DNA of 64,000 nt. Origin: Tretioscincus oriximinensis. Taxonomy: Eukaryota > Chordata > Lepidosauria > Squamata > Gymnophthalmidae. Under the pieces are notes generated by a model. The model saw nothing but the letters and a program-made list of their open reading frames with translations, was not told where the DNA came from and made no database searches. The DNA is taken from positions 1,198,096 through 1,262,095 of the forward strand of contig JAJVDF010000221.1 in assembly GCA_022410635.1 (NCBI GenBank). The letters run 5' to 3'. Made by a program: the position numbers and the translations under genes. Each line of letters begins with the position of its first letter. Within the stretch, counting starts at the first letter, position 1. Below are positions 45,666 through 56,469 of the stretch, piece by piece.

Positions 45666-46310
45666 CCACTTCCTGTTCCGCCCCTGGAAGTGATGTAAAA
45701 AAAAAAGGCGCACACCATGAGCGCCAAGAACTCCTAGCATCCAACATTTGTGCTAGAGTTGCACCCCCCCAGAAAAAAACTGCACCAGCCACCACGGATA
45801 TAGAGACAGCTTTGTTGAGGATGCTGAGCTCTTTGGATTAGAAGTTATTTTAAGAAGACAGAGGTCCTATATCAGCCTGATTCTCAGAAAGATTAACACC
45901 CTACACATATCACTGTCAATAAATCAGAGCTGAAGACAGTCCAAGAGTTCAACTATCTGGGATGCATCATCTCCTCAGACGCCAAGGTTGACAAAGAGAT
46001 TGAAAGCAGTCTAGCAATACAGTGCATTTGGTAGATTGTACAAAATAATCTAGAAAAACAAGCATCAGAACAAAAGAATGATGATCAGTGATTCTGTCCA
46101 CTCTTCTCCTATGTGAGTCTGAGACATGGGTCATTTATTGTCACTAACTGTGACTCCTTGAGTGCTTCCATTAGCGATGCTTTTGCAGCATTCCCCACAT
46201 ATACTGCAACAAGTACCTCACCAACACCATGGTTCTTTAACAGGCAAAAGGCACCAGCATTTAGGCTATGCCACTGAAAAAGCAGAAATGCAAATAAATA
46301 AATGAATGAA

Positions 46311-46311
<1 letters not shown>

Positions 46312-46399
<88 letters not shown>
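46312..46399. repeat. (AAT)n microsatellite
   Basis: About 29 uninterrupted ATA/AAT units. Read on the minus strand it yields a poly-leucine run that should not be called a protein. It follows the decayed LINE and may have grown from that element's A-rich tail. Confidence 0.97.
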
Positions 46400-46400
<1 letters not shown>

Positions 46401-46409
46401 CACTCATAT

Positions 46410-47520
46410 AAAATCAGAATATAAAATAAGGCTACATAATAGAGGCAGTCAGTTGCAGGCACTATGAGTTTTCATAGTACCATTATTTTTGGCCCAACAC
46501 AATTCTGTGAATAGTTGTTTTAAAACTTCTCCTCCTTCACTTAGAATCTTTGCAGTATACTTATTTGGACACGGTCTTCTGTTGCTGATTATTTTAGATC
46601 CTAGCAAAAGCATCCCAAATAACATAAAATGGGAAAGAGTTATACCTGCAAATTTGTAAAAGGTTTGATTGACCAAGGATTAGCACATGGGATCAGCATA
46701 AAGCAACACTGTATCTTCTGTTGACTTAAGCATGGAAATACCAAACAAATTTTTGCTGCGCCACCAGTTCCTGAACAAGCATTTGTATATTCTACCCTTT
46801 ATGCCTCGGAAGGGATTTTTACATTGGAGTTTCCCGGTTCATTGCTTATGAGAAATTATGCTAGTTGTTGTGATAATCTATAAAAACCTATAGATGCTGA
46901 ACATATTCACCTCTACATCCTTGTAGGTGAGCACTTCACACAGAAGCTATTTTAAATGAAAGCACACTGCTAGCATAAATAGTGGGAAAGCTATGCTGAA
47001 TGCACATGCTCGGGAACAGAAAGGAACAAGCAAGTATTATGCAGTATTTAATGTATACCTTTCAACACGAACAGTAGAGTTACAGTACAGTATTCCCATT
47101 TATACTACATAGAAAAGAGAAGGAAAAGAGAAAATGAAGGCACCCATGAGTATCTGACAATGGGGACAACAAGGCAATGGCAGCATCCAATTATCCTCCA
47201 TATACAGCTACCTTCTCTAGGTAGCTTAAAGATTTCTGTTTGCCTTTTTTTTCTGAGAGTGAACATAAAAAGCATGGTGGGGAGTTGATTAGAGATGTGC
47301 TGGTTTGCAGTTCACAGAGAACCAGGATCTTTACATATTCTGCAGGGTAGTCAAACTTGTAAACCAGAGTGAAGGGATTTTTATGAACCAAAGCACCATA
47401 GAAAATTAAGAGGAGTTGGACAATCTTGTAAACTAATGTAGAGATCTGTTCAAAGGGTGGGTGGTATGTGTGTCTTTTGTCTTATTCTCTTTGTATGTTT
47501 GTAATAATTTTTTTTTAAGA
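46410..47520. other. No gene seen
   Basis: AT-rich with chance frames only; no repeat boundary recognised. Confidence 0.4.
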
Positions 47521-47527
47521 AAAGTAA

Positions 47528-47900
47528 CACAAATCACCACATCTCAAAAAATGTTTGTGGAACTAGAGAAGGTGTAGAAAAGGGCAACAAGAATGATCAA
47601 GGCTGCAATGTATGGACCTCATCAGCCTCTTTGAGAGGTGATCTGATTGAAATGTACAAAATCATGCACAGGATGGATAGGGTGAATAGAAAAAAAATGT
47701 TTTCTCTATCACACAACACTAGGACCAGAGGGTACTCCTTGAAACTGATGGGCAGAAAAGTGAGAACAGCCAAAGGAAAGCATTTTTTCACCCAGAGAGT
47801 CATCGGCCTGTGGAATTTACTTCCTGAAGAAGTAGTGGTAGCTAACAGCTTGGATGGCGTCAAGACAGGACTAGACAGGTTTATGGACACCAAGGGTTTG
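47528..47900 (+). mobile_element. CR1 LINE fragment, subfamily B-like, 3' UTR missing
   Basis: The frame at 47631-47906 reads RGDLIEMYKIMHRMDRVNRK, FSLSHNTRTRGYSLKL, KHFFTQRVIGLWNLLPEEVV and SLDGVKTGLDRFMDTKG, the complete C-terminal end of the CR1 reverse-transcriptase ORF. Upstream, decayed KRATRMIK-like sequence lies in another frame. The usual 200-bp 3' UTR and tail are absent: sequence after 47900 is unrelated, so the 3' end was deleted or replaced. Confidence 0.85.
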
Positions 47901-47909
47901 ATTTGAATT

Positions 47910-48690
47910 TGATTTGTTTGATTTGAACTGAACCACTTAATTCTAGTTTGTGCACATCTCTAGCGGCAGTTACAGGACACAAAATTTTACTCTTCTTTTC
48001 TCTTCCCCTTTCATCTGATTAAAATAAAAATTGGTTCTCAGTGAGAATTGGAACACAATGTGTCACAGTCCTATTTCCTTGACAAGCCCAATATAATGAG
48101 TGTTATGTTTGGTTTTTTGGTAATTTATTTTTTTCTGAGACAAATCAAAACCTATCTTGGATATAAGAACAAAATGTCAGAGAAGCCAAAGTAAATCCAA
48201 GAGGGTATCTCATTTCAAGGACTTTTATAATGTGTGTTGTGTTTTTTGGATGTTTATTTTTTTTTTCAAGGAAAATCAATGTATAGATTTGCCACCAGTA
48301 AGAAACCATTAATTTCTGTTGCAATGACATCTCAAGAGAAGCCATTAGACTATTCAGTTAATTAACTGGTAGCAATTTGACTAGATATAAAATAGGGGAG
48401 TTTCATTCATCTGTTATGTCAGACCTTTTAATAATGTCATTACTACAATTTCTGAAAACTGAAATTCTTTTACTAATTTAGCAACAGAATCTTCACTTGG
48501 AGATCCTAGACTCTATCATCATCATCACCATCACTATCTACTTAAATAAAATTACATTTAAAATATAATTCCTCCTATCCTAGAAGACCAATACTTGGAA
48601 AAAAATAGAAATCAAAGACTGGATGAAGAAATATGGTTTAATTAGACATGGAAAACCATGCAATGTAGGAACTAGAGATTTTTCCAGTTT
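47910..48690. other. No gene seen
   Basis: AT-rich; no domain-bearing frames before the L2-like element begins. Confidence 0.4.
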
Positions 48691-48691
48691 C

Positions 48692-49856
48692 ATTCCATTG
48701 CAGTGGTTCCGCTCCTATCTCCAAGGCCGCCTCCAGAGAGTGGTGATGGGGGAGTTTTGCTCGACACCCTGGGAGCTCACTTGTGGGGTTCCTCAGGGTT
48801 CGATCCTCTCTCCCATGCTGTTTAACATCTATATGAAGCCGCTGGAAGAGGTCATCAGGAGATTTGGTGTGAGGTGTCATCAATATGTAGATGACACTCA
48901 GCTCTATCTCTCTGTTCCATCTGAATCAGGACAGGTGGTTGAAGTGCTTGACAGGTGCCTGGAGGCAATGATGGGATGGATGGGGGGCAACAAATTGAAG
49001 CTGAATCCAGACAAGACGGAGGTGCTGTGTGTCTCTTCATCCCAGGTCCATGAAGTGAGTAGGCACCCTGTCCTGGATGGGGTTGAATTGCCCTATAAGG
49101 GATGGGTGCGAAATCTAGGGGTGCTTCTGGATCCTTCACTGACACTTGAAGATCAGGTGGAGGTGGTGGCCAGGAGTGCATATTTCCAGCTACATCTAGT
49201 CCGCAAGTTGCGGCCACTTCTGGACAGGGATGATCTGGCCACAATGATCCACGCTCTGGTAACTTCCAGGTTGGACTATTGTAACACACTTTATATGGGG
49301 CTGCCCTTGAAAACGGTTCGGAAGCTGCAGCTGGTGCAGAATGCAGCCGCTAGACTGCTGACCAGAACAGCTGGCCGGACACACATTACGCCGGTCCTGA
49401 AAGAACTGCACTGACTGCCAATTTGCTACCGAGCCCAATTCAAGGTATTAACTCTAACCTTTAAAGCCTTACATAACTTGGGCCCCAAATATCTAAAGGA
49501 ACGCCTTCTCCCATATGAGCCTGCTCGTGCCCTAAGATCTGCAGGGGAGGCCCTCCTGACTGTACCACCACCCTCAGTGGCAGAGAGGGTGGGAACCCAG
49601 AATAGGGTGGCAGCCCCCAGACTATGGAATAGTCTCCCCCTTGAGGTGCGACAATCACCATCTCTGTGCACTTTCAGAAAATGCTTAAAGACGCACCTCT
49701 TTTGCCTGGCCTTTGGCTAGAAAACTACTGTCTCCTCCCCATTTTTAGAAAAGGCTATTTTTAATGTGTTAAAATGATGGTTTTATTGTTAACTGCCCTG
49801 AGACCTACGGGTATAGGGCTGTATAAAAATGTAAATAAATAAATAAATAAATATTC
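48692..49856 (+). mobile_element. L2-like LINE, 5'-truncated, reverse transcriptase nearly open
   Basis: Starting inside the reverse transcriptase (FIPLQWFRSYLQGRLQR), one frame reads through GVPQGSILSPMLFNIYM and the catalytic YVDD box (QYVDDTQLYL), then NPDKTEVLCV, LGVLLDPSLTLEDQVE and RLDYCNTLYMGLPLKTVRKL, to a TGA at 49412-49414. The sister copy has a Trp codon (TGG) there. Beyond this stop the same frame stays open to 49720 (KALHNLGPKYLKERLLPYEP, then WNSLPLEVR). The 3' UTR ends in CTGAGACCTACGGGTATAGG, then AAATA units to 49856. Apart from 5' truncation the visible part carries a single nonsense change, so it inserted fairly recently. The 66 bases upstream that share the open frame are not element sequence. 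Confidence 0.92.
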
Positions 49857-49869
49857 TAACTACAGTATC

Positions 49870-51110
49870 AGCATTTGAGGTCACCAAAATCACATGGGAG
49901 CAATTGTGCCTAGGGCACAATGAATTGCAAAAACCTCTGAGGATGATCCACTTCAATTATTCCTTCACTCTTGTAGTGAGGAATAGATACCATAACCTGA
50001 GAGTTCAGCATAAAATGATTTGTCCATGATTATAGACTTGTTATAAGCCATTCACTCATTGGATAAGGCTTATGCTCGTCATGGAGTTCATGAAATCCAA
50101 AATTGGTCTTCAAGAGATGTGTTCAGTATGGAAATTGAAATCTTTCAATATCACTATGCAAGGTGCTTTCAACACCACAATTGATCCTGTGTTCAGCAAT
50201 TCAAGACAGGGAGCTGGTGATATCAAACACACACAAGCCAATCATAAGAGTAGAGTCATAATTTAGTTCTCAATACTACTTCATGAAAGCAGGAGGGCCT
50301 ATCTGAGCACAGCAAAGTCATAGCAACAGAGCCAGATTACTAAATAAGCAAAGTAGGCACTGACTTATGGGGCTGATGCCTTTGAGAGGCCACATGACAA
50401 TGGCTCCAAGTATTATTGATTATTAATAGATAATTATTATTAGGAGATAATTTTGCCTGGGTCAAAAGCACCAACTCATAGCACATCAGTGTCATGAGAG
50501 AAAGAGAAATTCATAACTCTCATGCACATGCTCCTATTAATTATAATGTATCAAAAAGGAAATGAACCCATTAGGACCACAGCTGCAGACAAATACATAA
50601 AATACACACAAATCAATATGAATCTGTACAGAACCTTGGAACTTGCCACTTACAGTAAGTAAGTAACATTACAAACAAATATATAAATTAGTGCTCTAAA
50701 GTTTTTAGTTTAAATATAGCTAGGTTTTTTCATGAAAACATGGAAACCTATAGAATATTCCAATTAAACGTCTGTGAAAATATGCTGTGTGATTTATGAT
50801 AATGACAGAAGGAAGAGTAAAATTCAAAAACACAGATGACTAAATGGAAGTATATACAGCAAAGTTGTACTTTTTTTAGAGATAACATTTTACTGAGCTC
50901 TTGAAATTGTTATGTAGAAATCCATCATAATTACCTCACTGAGAATGTAATCTCTGTAAGATGTTCTTAATATTTATCCAGCCCACTAACACAGGTTTTA
51001 CAGTAAAATCATTGAGTGTGCTGTGAAATCAAAGTTTCAAGGGTAAGGTTGGGGGACTGCTAGAATTTCAGAAGAGGTTTAGAGAAGGAAACTGTAATTT
51101 TTGTTTGTAA
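49870..51110. other. No gene seen
   Basis: AT-rich; short frames only. Confidence 0.45.
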
Positions 51111-51115
51111 ATCTC

Positions 51116-51176
51116 TAAGGATTTAGGAACATAGTGGCTTTTGAGATCCCAAAGCCACTATATTCCTAAATCCTTA
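51116..51176. repeat. Pre-miRNA-like hairpin, 26-bp stem
   Basis: The arm 51116-51141 (TAAGGATTTAGGAACATAGT then GGCTTT) pairs with 51151-51176 (AAAGCCACTATATTCCTAAA then TCCTTA) with a single mismatch, which can form a wobble or mismatch depending on strand, around a 9-nt loop. Flanking bases (TCTC / TAGA) extend pairing poorly. Size and loop suit a small-RNA precursor or a minimal MITE. No flanking duplication is evident. Confidence 0.8.
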
Positions 51177-51179
51177 TAG

Positions 51180-51815
51180 ATATATTGCCCTGGGTCTTGA
51201 TGCCCTTTGCCCTTGACTAAATTTTCATTGCTTCTGTTTAAGGACTTATTGATTTTACCCTGGAACATAAATCTTCCTATGCTGCCTAAAATATGAATGG
51301 CTATAAGAGTTTATATAATTTCAAGGATCTGAACTAACCTTTTCCCACTGCAGTATTTATACCAGGCTATCTCTAGTATCTAGACACTTAAACCATTTCT
51401 CCTTGACTATGTGATATCAGCTTACATGGTGATAACAGAGCAGGTTAAGATGACCTGTGTGTTTCCAATTTTTTTAAAAATTATCTCATTGAGTACTGTG
51501 TGGTGTTTACTCTAGAGATAAAGTAACCATTGATTTGATCTCCATCACAACTGAGTCTTGTTTACAGCTTTAGCTCAAGACTTCTCAAAAAAATATGCTT
51601 TCACTAAAAATCAATTTTTAATTATGCTTTCAGAAACAATCAAATTCATAGTTTCCCATTAAAGAAGCTTCTAGCATCCAGGCTGAATCTATAGTACATC
51701 AGATAGTAGCAAATGAAGGAAGGAGGACAAAGGAGAGATGAAATAACTTTTGAGAAGTTCATTGATTCATTTCATTCATTCATTCAACTATGGATAGCTT
51801 AAAAGTATAAAAAAA
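51180..51815. other. No gene seen
   Basis: AT-rich with no recognisable repeat landmarks. Confidence 0.4.
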
Positions 51816-51817
51816 TA

Positions 51818-52356
51818 TCCTATACTATAAAGTGCAAATGAGTAGGCAGACCATGATGTCATTTTGCATACGGTCCACTACCGTGTGCCCAGTCACAGGA
51901 GGACAGGGAAGGGCTCCAGCACAGGCAGTATTTTAACCACCACCCACCCAAAATAGTGGTGGCATTGATTGCAGGTAGGCGCAATTAGCACCGCTGCCTG
52001 TTGACCTCCACTGTCTGTCTCTGCCTCCCCCCTCTATTTTGGAGTAGGCTGAATCCCTTCAAATGCTCCCAGTAATGGAGCCCAGAGCCTCAAGCCTACT
52101 CTGGGACAGAGTGGGGGGAGGCAGGGACAGAAGGGAGGGAGATGGGATGGGAGGAAAGGAGAAAAGGGGGGAAAGGAAGGGAGGGAAAGGGAATGGGAAT
52201 GGGAGGAATGGAGAAAAGGAGAAAAAGGAAGGGCGTAGGAATGGGAGGAAAGAAGAAAAGAAGAGAAGGAGAAGGAAAAGGAGAATTAAGCCCAGTGCAT
52301 GAGGGAGAACACTACAGTCCACTGTATCCCTAAGGCAGTGGGCTTAATTGCACTAG
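51818..52356 (+). mobile_element. Candidate non-autonomous Helitron
   Basis: The left end reads A|TCCTATACTATAAAGTGC, close to the TCCTATA-type 5' terminus of vertebrate Helitrons. The right end reads ATTGCACTAG|T, giving the 5'-TC...CTRR-3' signature inserted between A and T. An inverted repeat, TAAGCCCAGTGC (about 52287) and GCAGTGGGCTTA (about 52335), ends 10 bases before the terminal CTAG, where Helitrons carry a terminal hairpin, although the loop here is long. There are no terminal inverted repeats and no target duplication, as expected. The 539-bp body has no Rep/helicase and includes a purine-rich tract (52096-52286). Confidence 0.55.
52096..52286. repeat. GGGA/GAAA purine-rich tract inside the Helitron candidate
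   Basis: Nearly all purine on the plus strand. Charged Arg/Lys/Glu/Gly-rich frames here are compositional artefacts. Such tracts can form triplex or slipped structures. Confidence 0.85.
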
Positions 52357-52359
52357 TAA

Positions 52360-53625
52360 AATAATAAAACATTAAATATATAGCTAGTAAGAAATATAGA
52401 ATCAAACTAATTGCTTTTCTTTTAGTCCTTCACTGTTTATTTATTTTGTGGACTGCATATACACAACAAGAAACAAATAAACATTACAAAATCTGTTGAA
52501 CATGAAGGGGAAGTAAAAGGATAACATGGAAAAGAACAAAAATCATTATACAGCTAAATGTCTAATAAACTAATTACAACTTCCCTTGAACAATGCCAAA
52601 TTTCAGTCATTATGAAGAGATGGTTTTAAGGACCCATAAACACAAAGAAGCATAGTTTTTAAGAGGGAACTACATCTTAACTATATATTCCTGGTTGAAC
52701 AATAAGGTTTATCTTTGCCCATGGTGCAAATTTCCTACTGGCAAATTTCTATTGGTAGCATGTGTGGAAATTGAAATGAAACCCTGTCAGTTTCATATTT
52801 GCTAGTTCACAAATCTTATTAATTGCCAAGAGATGCTATTCTCAGATACCTAAATAAAATATTCAGGATAGTGTAGAGCAAACACACAGAAAAACAAAGA
52901 AATTAGGGGGTTATGGCATTGTAGTCCAAGTCATCTGAAAGATTGGTAACAGATTGGTTAATGTTGGTTTGGTGGATACATATTTAAAAAAACAAAGAAA
53001 AGATATGCATAGTGTTTGCTTCACTTTAAACTGAACATGATATTTCGTTTACATTTGAACCAGATCTAACATCTCAACCTAGTTGGATTTCAAAACAGTT
53101 GAACCTGTGGTGGTGGTTGTCCTTATTGTTATTATTGCTATTATTTAAATTACTTAAATTTTACAACTCCATCAAAAATGCCTCTTTTAAGGACAGTTTA
53201 TTTTCTCATGGTTCAAACTGTCTCCTTTTGAATGTATTTGGTTTGGGTCAAATTGGGTAAACTACCTGATTTGATTACAATGGATCAAACTCAGCACATC
53301 TCAACAAGAAGGAAAATTATATAACTGCAGAATCCCCATGAGGTTGCTTGAAGACCTGATATATATATTGTGGACCATTTTACTGGAAAGACATGCCAGC
53401 CAAGGAATAGCACATCACATGGAACTGATTAGGCCCAGTGACAAAATGATGTTGACGCCTACTTCTATGGGAGGCCACTTTGAAACAATTTCCCTTAAGT
53501 TGCCTACCATTACCCCAAACCAGTTACTCATGAGTCGGCACATAAAGTCTGGCTCTATTGTGCCAGGTTCCTGGAAATAACCTCAGTAGTAGATCTTTAC
53601 TGGACCTCACTGGCAGCTTCGAAAT
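52360..53625. other. No gene seen
   Basis: AT-rich. The 80-codon frame at 53338-53580 has no recognisable domain. Confidence 0.4.
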
Positions 53626-53629
53626 TTTA

Positions 53630-53735
53630 TTTTATTTATTTTATATTTATACTTTACTCTGTCCTGAAGCCGAAGGTCTCAGAGCAGTTACCAATAAAAA
53701 CAAAATTAATATACTAAAGCAACAACAATAACAAC
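53630..53735 (-). mobile_element. L2-like 3' tail
   Basis: TTTATTTTATATTTATACTT followed by CTGAAGCCGAAGGTCTCAGA is the reverse complement of the L2-like end (CTGAGACCTTCGGG...TATAAATA). The same bases AGCAGTTACCAATAAAAACA follow as at 21436-21535, so both are one subfamily. Confidence 0.65.
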
Positions 53736-53739
53736 AATA

Positions 53740-54670
53740 ACAATAGCTTATAACACTCCTTTAAACCCTTAGCATTTTAAACAGGGATGTATTAGACTAC
53801 CTTGGCATGGGGCAATATGCTGTGTACAGATTTGGACATAAAATTCCAAGTTTCTTTTTATCTTTCTGCACTTGTGTGTAGTGTTCCAAGACAGGGCAAG
53901 GTTCTCCTCCTCAGAACAAGCAATCTATTTAAAAGCTGTGACAAACCACCGTCAGTGGAATGGAACAGGACAATCTGCATTCAAATGGCCATTCTTTTCC
54001 AGTACTTGCCACTTGCTCTAGAGCCACCTCAGCAGCAGTGTCAACACCTAAAGAGCTTGGAATTTCTGACATGGCTGGTTTTGTGGCACTTTTCCCAGGC
54101 TCATCTCTAGCACACCTTCTTCTGAGAATACACTGTCTGCATGCCTCCATGTTCTGGAAAAACATTAGTACTACTGCAAATGGCAACATTGAAGCCAATA
54201 TTGATGAAGTATGTCACTTTATCTCTACTTTTGTTTTGTCTCCTCCGAATACTCCTTTGCCCAACCCCCTGTAAATAATCCATAACTGCTGCATGAGAAT
54301 TTTGCTTAAGCAGAGGCAGGTTAGTTGGGCTCTAATGACCATTACTGGTTGCTAAGTAACCACTGACAAGCCAGCTTCCAGAGCTAGAAAAGCCTGAATG
54401 GATGCTCTCTGAACAAAAAATGGGGAGGAATTCTCTCAAACTAAAGAGGAAAATTAAATTTGTATTTGAATTACAACTTCTGTTTGGTGTGCACATATCA
54501 GTTATCCTAAGGCCATGAGATATATATGAATAAAGAAAAAAGTTCTGAATCGCAATATATGTTCTTTCATCTTTTCATTTGGCATATCAAAGAAATCAGG
54601 ATTATTCTGTGGAAGAGATAATAGAAAAATCATGTCAAAACACATGACAGTTGTTTTTTTCATGTACGTT
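53740..54670. other. No supported gene
   Basis: Overlapping frames of about 100 codons exist on both strands at 53802-54274 but they lack a domain, and their overlap argues for chance. The segment is slightly GC-richer than its surroundings. Confidence 0.35.
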
Positions 54671-55522
54671 CTTTTGATATGGATTCCCTGGACCCAGAAG
54701 AGTTAAACAACTACCGCCCGGTGGCCAACATACCCTTCCTGGGCAAGGTACTGGAGAGGGCTGTGGCTGTTCAGCTGCAGGCATGCTTGGAAGAAGCGGA
54801 TTATCTAGACCCATTTCAATCTGGCTTCAGGCCTAGTCATGGCACGGAAACTGCCTTGGTCACCTTGGCTGATGACCTACTCCGGGAGAGGGATGGGGGC
54901 AATGCGACCCTGTTGGTTCTCCTGGATCTCTCAGCGGCTTTTGATACCATTGACCATGGTATCCTCCTTAAGAGACTAAGGAGTTTAGGATTTGGTGGCA
55001 CTGCAGTGGTTGTGTTCCTAACTCCAAGGCCGCTTCCAGAGAATGCTGGTGGGGGAGTCTTACTCGACACCATGGGAGCTCACTTGTGGGGTTCCTCAGG
55101 GATTGATCCTCTCCCCCATGCTGTTCAACATCTATATGAAGCCGCTGGGAGAGGTCATCAGGAGATTTGGAGTAAAGTGCCATCAATATGCAGATGACAC
55201 TCAGCTCTATCTCTCTGTTCCATCTGAATCAGGAGAGGCGGTTGAAGTGCTTGACAGGTGCCTGGAGGCAGTGATGGGCNGGATGGGGGCCAATAAATTG
55301 AAGCTGAATCCAGACAAGACGGAGGTGCTGTGTGTTGGAGCATCCCGGGTTCGTGAATTACCCTATAAGGGATGGGTGCGAAATCTTGGGGTGCTTCTGG
55401 ACTCTGCACTGACACTTGAAAATCAGGTGGAGGCAGTGGCCAGGAGTGCCTACTTCCAATTACGTCTGGTTCGCCAGTTACGGCCACTTCTGAACAGGGA
55501 TGATCTAGTCACAGTAATCCAT

Positions 55523-55742
55523 AAGAACATAAGAACATAAGAAGAGCCATACTGGATCAGGCCACAGCCCATCGAGTCCAGCATTCTGTGTCACACAAAG
55601 GCCCACCAGATGCACCTGGGCAGTCCGAACAGAGGAAAGCAAAATATGCTGCTCCTGTTCGTGACTCCCTGCAAATGGTATTTCAAAAGTCCTGCCTGTT
55701 GCTCTATCCCGGAGGCTACATCCAGACAACTATCTTAGTATA
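55523..55742 (-). mobile_element. CR1 3' end (subfamily B) inserted in the L2-like LINE
   Basis: The plus strand reads AAGAACATAAGAAGAGCCAT, then GGATCAGGCCACAGCCCATC, the reverse complement of the subfamily B 3' UTR and tail. The L2 sequence breaks at GTAATCCAT and resumes at GCTCTGGTAACTTCC, exactly as the uninterrupted copy reads near 49245-49265. The CR1 insertion is therefore younger than this L2 copy. Confidence 0.92.
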
Positions 55743-55842
55743 GCTCTGGTAACTTCCAGATTGGACTATTGTAATGCGCTCTATATGGGGCTGCCCTTGA
55801 AAACGGTTCGGAAGCTACAGCTGGTGCAGAATGCAGCCGCCA

Positions 55843-56033
55843 GACTGCTGACAGGGACAGCTGGCCGGACACACATCACACCGGTCTTGAAAGAGCTGCA
55901 CTGGCTGCCCATTCGCTACCGAGCCCAATTCAAGGTTNGACTGCTGACAGGGACAGCTGGCCGGACACACATCACACCGGTCTTGAAAGAGCTGCACTGG
56001 CTGCCCATTCGCTACCGAGCCCAATTCAAGGTT
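55843..56033. repeat. 95-bp direct duplication around a single N
   Basis: 55843-55937 and 55939-56033 are identical and separated only by N at 55938. The sister L2 copy has this segment once. The simplest explanation is two contigs with overlapping ends joined by a placeholder N, not a real tandem repeat. Confidence 0.9.
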
Positions 56034-56469
56034 TTGACTTTAACTTACAAGGCCCTAAATAACTTGGGCCCCAAATATCTAAAGGAACGCCTTCTCCCAT
56101 ACCAACCTGCCCGTGCCTTAAGATCTGCAGGAGAGGCCCTCCTGGTTGTACCACCCCTTTCAACAGCCAGTGGAGTGGGAACCCGGGTTAGGGCCTTCTC
56201 AGTGGTTGCCCCTTGTCTTTGGAACAGTCTCCCCCTCGAGGTNCGTCTGTCATCATCGTTGTATTCTTTTAGAAGGTCCTTGAAGGCCCTTTTGCCTGGC
56301 CTTTGGCTGAAGAAATGCCATCTCTATCCCTACTTTTAATATTGTTTTATACTTTTTTAATTTTTGTAGTGATGTTTTACTGTTTGTGCCGCCCTGAGAC
56401 CTTCGGGTATAGGGCGGGGTATAAGTATAAATAAATAAATAAATTAATAAATAAATAAATCATTAGGTC

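Larger units (their letters stand above)
43400..46215 (+). mobile_element. Decayed non-LTR LINE of another lineage, interrupted
   Basis: Scattered frames translate to WFDENNKAIQKLLTKKIS (about 43530), GGILSEIWKHGGKAI (about 43985), IIVTLYKNKGEKCNCSNYR (about 44090), ARMVATIAEELLPESQCG (about 44190) and, after an interruption, ELKTVQEFNYLGCIISSDAK (about 45925) and LLECFH (about 46160). In order these are the linker, the start of the reverse transcriptase and its C-terminal part, as in apurinic-endonuclease LINEs. The wording differs from both L2 and CR1 in this window. Clade is not resolved (RTE- or I-group-like are possible). Stops and frameshifts are frequent. Between about 44650 and 45790 it is replaced by other sequence, including an antisense CR1 fragment. 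Confidence 0.7.
54679..56460 (+). mobile_element. L2-like LINE, longer copy, frameshifted and interrupted
   Basis: The first frame (54679-55015) gives NNYRPVANIPFLGKVLERAV, DPFQSGFRPSHGTETALV and LLDLSAAFDTIDHGILLKRL, the early reverse-transcriptase blocks with catalytic-motif A. A small deletion near 55015-55040 shifts the frame. The second frame gives GVPQGLILSPMLFNIYM and the catalytic YADD box. At 55523-55742 a CR1 3' end is inserted in antisense. The element resumes with DYCNALYMGLPLKTVRKLQL, and contains a 95-bp direct duplication at an N (55938). After KYLKERLLPYQPARAL and WNSLPLE the 3' UTR ends CTGAGACCTTCGGGTATAGG plus AAATA units. It overlaps and matches the copy at 48692-49856. 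Not functional. Confidence 0.92.

Noticed and set aside
46109..46462. A protein with a long poly-leucine run on the minus strand
   Set aside because: Produced by reading the (AAT)n microsatellite; the sequence around it is decayed LINE.
48623..49414. A 263-codon open frame as a host gene
   Set aside because: Its content is the L2-like reverse transcriptase (GVPQGSILSPMLF, YVDD) followed by an L2 3' UTR and AAATA tail. It is a LINE fragment.
52059..52333. Charged Lys/Arg/Glu-rich and Phe/Pro/Leu-rich proteins
   Set aside because: These are artefacts of a purine-only tract inside the Helitron candidate.
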